From Bacillota bacterium (GTDB lineage: Bacteria > Bacillota > Clostridia > Christensenellales > Aristaeellaceae): a stretch of 9,441 nucleotides of DNA. Position numbers and translations under genes: made by a program. Location of the stretch: the NCBI GenBank assembly GCA_019137115.1, contig JAGVSV010000233.1, forward strand, positions 1 through 9,441, written 5' to 3'. The notes beneath the pieces were generated by a model, which saw only the letters and a program-made list of their open reading frames with translations, ran no database searches and was not told where the DNA came from. Positions 5,600 through 9,441 of the stretch are shown piece by piece (the stretch's first letter is position 1; the number at the start of each line of letters is the position of its first letter).

Positions 5600-5623
5600 C
5601 TCATCAGCCACATACAATGCGCC

Positions 5624-7129
5624 TTAATCAACCAGATACAGCGGCTTGTTTTTCAGCGGGCGGAACAGCACGATGGACAGCATGGCCAGCGCCGCTGCAC
5701 CGCCCAGCGCCACCCATGTGGCATAGGCGCCGCTTAGGTAGATCAGCCCGCCCAGCACCAACAGGGTGGCAGTCCCGGTCAGCATTGTCAACAGCACCTG
5801 CACCGATTGCTTGACCATTTCCGTATCGTTTTTGAACGTGAAACGGCGGAAGCGCACATCCCATCGAAGGCCCATGCCGGCGATTACGCTGAGCGTCACT
5901 GCCGGCAGCGCCGGCACCAGGTGCGCATACAGCTTGCTTTTGTAGATGGTTTCGGACGCAACCGGGCACGTGCACATCAGCCACGCCGCCGCGCCCTCCA
6001 GCGATACCGCCACCGCCGTTGTGCTCCACATGGACAGGAACACCGACAGCAGCACCGGCGACAGGCGTTTGATCAGCAGCAAAAGTCCGGGTTCCTGCGC
6101 CAGCATGGCCTGGGTGTCCGGCAGGAACAGCGGCAGGCCAAACAGCATAATCGGCGCCAGCCACATGCCCACACAGCTGTTCATCAGGTACATGGGCCGG
6201 CCGACCAGCCCGCGCAGTTCCTTGACCACCAGCGCCCTGAGCGCCGTGCCAGGCGCCGCGGTGCTGCGCGCGCCAGCCTTGGATCGGCTGGCGATGGTCA
6301 CCCGGTCGTGCAGGGCAAAGTAGTACCGCCCCAGCGCCAGCGCCGCCACCCCCAGCGGCAGCGCATTGACCAGCGCGAACCACAACAGTTGAACGCCGCC
6401 TCCGGGCTTTAGCGCGGCGTCCGCCCACGCCGATGGCGGGTACATCGCCTGCAGCGGCTGGCGCACCGCCTCCACCAGCGTGCGCACGCCCGCCATGTCG
6501 GTGGCCCGCATGGGCAGCAGCTGCGCCGATAGCACGAGCGCGCCGGTGGCCAGCACGCCCAGCACCGAGATCAGCACGCTCTTGTGCCGGAACCGGGCGC
6601 TGATCCAGGCGATGGCGGCGCTGAACAGCACCCCCAGCGCGGTGGGCAGCATCGGTGTGAGCAGCACCAGGGCAACCAGCACAGCCACCGTGCCCGGCGT
6701 CACGCCAAAGACAACCAGGTGAAACACGATGGCCGGAGCCATCAGCAGCGCCGCGCTCAACAGCGCTGACAGGTACATGGGGATCAGCCGGGACAGCGCC
6801 ACCGCCTGCTGCGAAAAGGGCAGCGCGCCGACAAAATCGGTATCGCGCCGCCCAAACAGCGCGTTGTACCCGCTGACCACGCTGAACACCAGCGCCAGCA
6901 CCGCCGACAGCGCGCAGGCGTACATCACCATGGCATCCGCCGCGCCGGCTTCGTACAGGCCCTGCGCCAGAAAGAAGCCGTACATGGGCAGCACCAGCAC
7001 CACCATCGCATACGCCAGCAGCATCCATGTCAGCCGGCGCTTTTCCCTTGTGTCCCGCGTGTATTTGCGCTCATTGAGCCGCAGCAGGTTGACGCGCTGG
7101 GGGTACAGCAGCAGCCGCAGGCTACGCAT
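5624..7129 (-). CDS. ABC-2 type exporter permease (501 aa)
   Basis: Membrane half of an ABC-2 exporter whose ATPase is encoded immediately upstream; the exported substrate is unknown. About eleven membrane segments are seen at roughly residues 35-57, 66-88, 117-141, 147-177, 184-204, 248-270, 320-337, 357-377, 403-420, 445-465 and 469-489. Family marks are FGRRDTDFVGALPFS (92-106, the F-x-x-x-D-x-x-x-x-x-LP-[IFV]-S turn), VVKELRGLVGRP (301-312), VSLEGAAAWLMCTCPV (375-390) and KNDTEMVKQS (433-442). The region between SVIAGMG (414-420) and RFRRFTFKND (426-435) is shorter than I expect for this family, which normally has another helix there; an in-frame loss of one segment is possible. The start codon ATG 7127-7129 overlaps the ATPase stop by 8 nt, implying translational coupling. 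Confidence 0.85.
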   Translation of the reverse strand: MRSLRLLLYPQRVNLLRLNERKYTRDTREKRRLTWMLLAYAMVVLVLPMYGFFLAQGLYEAGAADAMVMYACALSAVLALVFSVVSGYNALFGRRDTDFVGALPFSQQAVALSRLIPMYLSALLSAALLMAPAIVFHLVVFGVTPGTVAVLVALVLLTPMLPTALGVLFSAAIAWISARFRHKSVLISVLGVLATGALVLSAQLLPMRATDMAGVRTLVEAVRQPLQAMYPPSAWADAALKPGGGVQLLWFALVNALPLGVAALALGRYYFALHDRVTIASRSKAGARSTAAPGTALRALVVKELRGLVGRPMYLMNSCVGMWLAPIMLFGLPLFLPDTQAMLAQEPGLLLLIKRLSPVLLSVFLSMWSTTAVAVSLEGAAAWLMCTCPVASETIYKSKLYAHLVPALPAVTLSVIAGMGLRWDVRFRRFTFKNDTEMVKQSVQVLLTMLTGTATLLVLGGLIYLSGAYATWVALGGAAALAMLSIVLFRPLKNKPLYLVD

Positions 7130-7847
7130 GCTCCATCACCTCAAGGAAGAAGTCCTCCAGCGTCTGGTCGCCGCGCACCTGCGCCGTTTCCCCGGACGCG
7201 ATCAACTTGCCCTCCTTGATCATGGCCACCTTGTTGCACAGCTTTTCCGCCACTTCCAGGATATGCGTGGAGAAAAACACCGCGCTGCCACCCTGGCAAA
7301 AATCCCTGATGATGCGCCGCACGCGCACCACCGCCTCCGGGTCCAGCCCCACAAACGGCTCGTCCATCAAAAACAGGCGCGGTGCGTGCAGAAACCCGCC
7401 CATCATGGCCAGCTTCTGCTTCATGCCGTGGGAGTAGGAGCCGATCAGGTCATTCAGCCGATCCGCCATGTCCAGCGCCTCGCCGTATTCCGCAATGCGG
7501 GCTTGGCGGTCGGCGGCGGACACCTCAAACACATCCGCCAGGTATGCCAGGTATTGGGCACCGGTCAGGTAGTCGTACAAATCCGGATTGTCCGGGATGT
7601 AGGCGATTTTGCGCTTGCAGGCCACCGGGTCTTCCTTGATCGAGATGCCGCCCACCAGAATGTCGCCCTGGTCAAAGCGCAGGATGCCCGCCGCCGCGCG
7701 CAGCGTGGTGGTTTTCCCGGCGCCATTCTTGCCGATGAAGCCGTAGATGTCGCCGCCCTCAATGGTCAGCGACAGCTCGTTGACTGCCGTGATGCCGCCC
7801 GGGAAGGTTTTGGATAGCCCCCGGATGTCCAGGATGGGTGTCGCCAT
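7122..7847 (-). CDS. ABC transporter ATP-binding protein, ABC-2 exporter type (241 aa)
   Basis: Cytoplasmic ATPase that drives the permease encoded next. All nucleotide-binding motifs are present: Walker A GKNGAGKTT (39-47), signature YSHGMKQKLA (138-147, a common variant of LSGGQ in this subfamily), Walker B LFLMDEP (158-164) with Glu163, D-loop GLDP (167-170) and H-loop His195 (STHIL). In the Q-loop position the sequence reads YIPDNPDLYDYLTG (83-96), with Asp in place of the usual Gln; this is characteristic of a branch of Bcr-like exporters. The start is ATG 7847, after a GGGAGG RBS. The frame stays open upstream to 8129, but that stretch is the antisense of the aldehyde dehydrogenase. The gene begins 16 bp after the aldehyde dehydrogenase stop, so the two are surely co-transcribed. 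Confidence 0.92.
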   Translation of the reverse strand: MATPILDIRGLSKTFPGGITAVNELSLTIEGGDIYGFIGKNGAGKTTTLRAAAGILRFDQGDILVGGISIKEDPVACKRKIAYIPDNPDLYDYLTGAQYLAYLADVFEVSAADRQARIAEYGEALDMADRLNDLIGSYSHGMKQKLAMMGGFLHAPRLFLMDEPFVGLDPEAVVRVRRIIRDFCQGGSAVFFSTHILEVAEKLCNKVAMIKEGKLIASGETAQVRGDQTLEDFFLEVMEHA

Positions 7848-7863
7848 ATTGTCCTCCCGCGTT

Positions 7864-9246
7864 TCAGTGACGGAACAGCCCGTCGGGTAACCAGCCGTCC
7901 GGCTTTTTGTACGGGTGGTAGCGCAAGCGTAGATCCGGCCACTTGCCCTTGCGCAGCACGCCTTTGCTGTTGGTGAACGCGTCAAACCCCGCCCGCCCGT
8001 GGTAGCGGCCCATGCCGCTGAACCCCACGCCGCCAAAGGGCATCCGGTGGGAGCTGATGTGCAGCAGCGTGTCATTGACGCACCCGCCGCCAAAGCTGAC
8101 TTCGCCGAGCACCCGCGCCTCAGTTTCACGGTTTTCGGTAAACAGGTACAGCGCCAGCGGCTTGGGGCGGGCGCGCACCATCTGGATGGCTTCCTCCACC
8201 GAGGGCACCGTCAATATGGGCAGCACCGGGCCGAAAATCTCCTCCTGCATGACCGGGCTGTCCCACGAAGGTTCGTCCAGCAGCGTCACATCCATCTGGC
8301 GGGTATCGTCATCCGCTTGGCCGCCATACAGCACCGTCTGCCCCTCGATCAGCCCCTTGATGCGCTCATAATGCCGCTGGTTGACGATGCGCCCGACATG
8401 CGCGCGCATGTACGCGCGGCCGGGCACCATGACGGACAGCTCGCGTTTCAGCGCCTCCACCAGCTGCGCCTTCACCTTTGGCATCACCAGCACATAATCC
8501 GGCGCGATGCAGGTCTGGCCCAGGTTCATCAGCTTGCCAAAGGCGATGCGCTTGGCGGCGCGCGCGATGTCCGCGGTGTCGTCCACGATGACCGGGCTTT
8601 TCCCGCCCAATTCCAGCGTGACGGGCGTCAGATGGCGGGCGGCTTTTTCCATCACCCGCTTGCCCACCGTGGTGGAGCCGGTAAAGAAGATATAGTCAAA
8701 CCGCTCCTCCAGCAGCGCCTGGTTTTCCTCGCGCCCGCCTTCCACCACGGCCACATGCCTCGTATCAAAGGCTTCGGCTATGATTCCAGCTATCGCCGCT
8801 GACGTCGCCGGCGCGTACGCCGAGGGCTTGACCAGCGCGCAGTTGCCCGCCGCCACCGCCGCGATCAGCGGGATCAGCGTCAGCTGCACCGGGTAGTTCC
8901 ACGGGCTCATGATCAGCACCAACCCATAGGGTTCCTTGTAAATCCGGGCGCTTCCCGGCAGCTGGGAGAGCGCCGGCCACACAAACGTTGGCTTTGCCCA
9001 TTGTTTGAGCTTGCGCCGCGCCAGGTGCAGCTCGGACAGCACCAGCCCGATCTCCGACATGGAGGCTTCATACGCGCTTTTGCCCAGGTCCTGCTGGAGG
9101 GCTTTGTACAGCAGCTCTTCGTCCCTGCGCAGCACCGTTTCCAGCCGTTCCAGCGCGCGCAGCCGCCAGGCCACATCAAGCGTGTGTCCGGCGTTAAAAA
9201 ACCCGCGCCCCTCTTCCACCAGCTGGTGAATGTGTTCTGCTGTCAC
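7864..9246 (-). CDS. Aldehyde dehydrogenase, class 3 (ALDH3/YwdH-like), 460 aa
   Basis: NAD(P)-dependent oxidation of an aldehyde to its acid; class 3 enzymes favour medium- and long-chain or aromatic aldehydes. Motifs in order: SPWNYPVQLTLIPLIAAVAA (114-133, Asn117 stabilises the intermediate), Lys140 in ALVKPS (coenzyme binding), FTGSTTVGK (188-196), catalytic base Glu212 in LELGGKSPVIV, nucleophile Cys246 in GQTCIAPDYVLV, EEIFGPVLP (335-343) and PFGGVGFSGMGRYHG near the C-terminus. The short N-terminus and the absence of the extra 30-40 residues of class 1/2 enzymes fit class 3. The start GTG 9246 is preceded by AAGGGGGGAG at close spacing. It is the first gene of the minus-strand operon. 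A link between aldehyde oxidation and the exporter (for example in detoxification) is inference from co-transcription. Confidence 0.92.
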   Translation of the reverse strand: MTAEHIHQLVEEGRGFFNAGHTLDVAWRLRALERLETVLRRDEELLYKALQQDLGKSAYEASMSEIGLVLSELHLARRKLKQWAKPTFVWPALSQLPGSARIYKEPYGLVLIMSPWNYPVQLTLIPLIAAVAAGNCALVKPSAYAPATSAAIAGIIAEAFDTRHVAVVEGGREENQALLEERFDYIFFTGSTTVGKRVMEKAARHLTPVTLELGGKSPVIVDDTADIARAAKRIAFGKLMNLGQTCIAPDYVLVMPKVKAQLVEALKRELSVMVPGRAYMRAHVGRIVNQRHYERIKGLIEGQTVLYGGQADDDTRQMDVTLLDEPSWDSPVMQEEIFGPVLPILTVPSVEEAIQMVRARPKPLALYLFTENRETEARVLGEVSFGGGCVNDTLLHISSHRMPFGGVGFSGMGRYHGRAGFDAFTNSKGVLRKGKWPDLRLRYHPYKKPDGWLPDGLFRH

Positions 9247-9275
9247 GCTGCTCCCCCCTTTGGCTGTGTGGGCAC

Positions 9276-9304
9276 ATCATAGCATCGCGGGTAGGCACGG
9301 GCAA
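9276..9304 (-). promoter_or_regulatory. Promoter of the aldehyde dehydrogenase-ABC exporter operon
   Basis: On the minus strand TTGCCC (9304-9299) is followed after exactly 17 bp by TATGAT (9281-9276), giving four and five consensus matches. The -10 lies about 30 bp upstream of the GTG start at 9246, leaving room for a short leader with the RBS. Confidence 0.6.
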
Positions 9305-9355
9305 GGCGACACGTACCATGTGAACGGCAGAAACGGGCATGTCGGCAGCCTTTGG

Positions 9356-9384
9356 TTGACGCGGGCGCGATGATCTGCTACATG
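9356..9384 (+). promoter_or_regulatory. Weak candidate promoter for the gene beyond the right edge
   Basis: TTGACG (9356-9361) and TACATG (9379-9384) are 17 bp apart on the + strand. The -35 is good and the -10 is poor. It points at the ribosome binding site at the right edge and is divergent to the aldehyde dehydrogenase promoter. Confidence 0.3.
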
Positions 9385-9430
9385 GTTTCCAGACGCTTTC
9401 CGAAACGCCAACAAACCACCAACGCATTGC

Positions 9431-9437
9431 AAGGAGG
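9431..9437 (+). promoter_or_regulatory. Consensus ribosome binding site of a + strand gene starting just outside
   Basis: AAGGAGG lies four bases before the end of the window. No start codon follows inside the window, so a coding region should begin within about ten bases beyond position 9441. Together with the minus-strand promoter this makes 9247-9430 a divergent intergenic region. Confidence 0.6.
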
Positions 9438-9441
9438 CCCT

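Noticed and set aside
4836..5627. 263-codon open frame on the + strand opposite the nucleoside phosphorylase
   Set aside because: It is the mirror of a clearly conserved phosphorylase, with a His/Val/Gly-rich composition typical of antisense frames in GC-rich DNA and no RBS.
5628..7028. 466-codon minus-strand frame overlapping the permease
   Set aside because: It is the out-of-frame shadow of the permease, extremely rich in Gly/Ala/Arg and without membrane segments; the overlapping frame has all the family motifs.
7848..8129. Extended N-terminus for the ABC ATPase
   Set aside because: The extra 94 codons overlap the aldehyde dehydrogenase gene, and the ATG at 7847 has an ideal RBS and matches the family start.
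9194..9427. 77-codon minus-strand frame upstream of the aldehyde dehydrogenase
   Set aside because: It overlaps the promoter and the dehydrogenase start, has an Arg/Ser/Pro-rich composition, and no RBS.
1..9441. CRISPR arrays, tRNA/rRNA genes, insertion sequences, integrases, toxin-antitoxin or other defence systems
   Set aside because: I saw no regularly spaced repeats, no tRNA-like cloverleaf, no transposase or integrase motifs and no defence-type genes.

Overview
The window is GC-rich and carries strong AGGAGG-type ribosome binding sites, GTG and TTG starts, and typical low-molecular-weight Firmicute families (a Bcr-type ABC-2 exporter pair, a class 3 aldehyde dehydrogenase, a UP/PNP-type nucleoside phosphorylase). 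This suggests a high-GC member of the Bacillota, probably an anaerobic Clostridia-type gut or sediment organism. No gene here fixes the genus, and I would not go further than that.

Layout, left half (+ strand). The 3' end of a PHP-domain phosphoesterase (1-132) is followed 30 bp later by a broken membrane-protein gene (163-1298). It starts with a good RBS, stops after 25 codons, continues in another frame through three 10-residue tandem repeats, then meets an in-frame TAG that separates two hydrophobic halves. Next are an intact five-bladed beta-propeller glycoside hydrolase of the GH43-like type (1333-2238) and a 115-residue small protein with a Tudor/SH3-like head and a basic tail (2339-2686). 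The small protein has its own promoter, with repeat sequences that look like an operator. About 650 bp without a convincing gene follows (2687-3336); it contains several overlapping, mutually exclusive inverted repeats. After that come a GNAT acetyltransferase (3337-3825) and a PhnP-like metallo-beta-lactamase-fold phosphodiesterase (3874-4695), which closes at a strong intrinsic terminator (4722-4763).

Right half (- strand). Read in the transcription direction from a likely sigma-70-type promoter at 9276-9304: aldehyde dehydrogenase (9246-7864), ABC ATPase (7847-7122), ABC-2 permease (7129-5624, overlapping the ATPase by 8 nt), and, after a 77-bp gap, a nucleoside phosphorylase (5546-4773). 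The phosphorylase converges on the terminator shared with the + strand. The first three genes look like one operon; the phosphorylase may be part of it or separate. At the extreme right edge a consensus RBS (9431-9437) announces a + strand gene beginning just beyond the window, so 9247-9441 is a divergent promoter region.

The genes look like ordinary housekeeping or accessory functions: sugar processing, small-molecule acetylation, cyclic phosphate hydrolysis, nucleoside salvage, aldehyde detoxification and export. No phage, integrase, IS, CRISPR, tRNA or rRNA is visible. The most unusual items are the unexplained, fold-rich intergenic region 2700-3330, the operator-like architecture in front of the small basic protein, and the decayed repeat/membrane gene.
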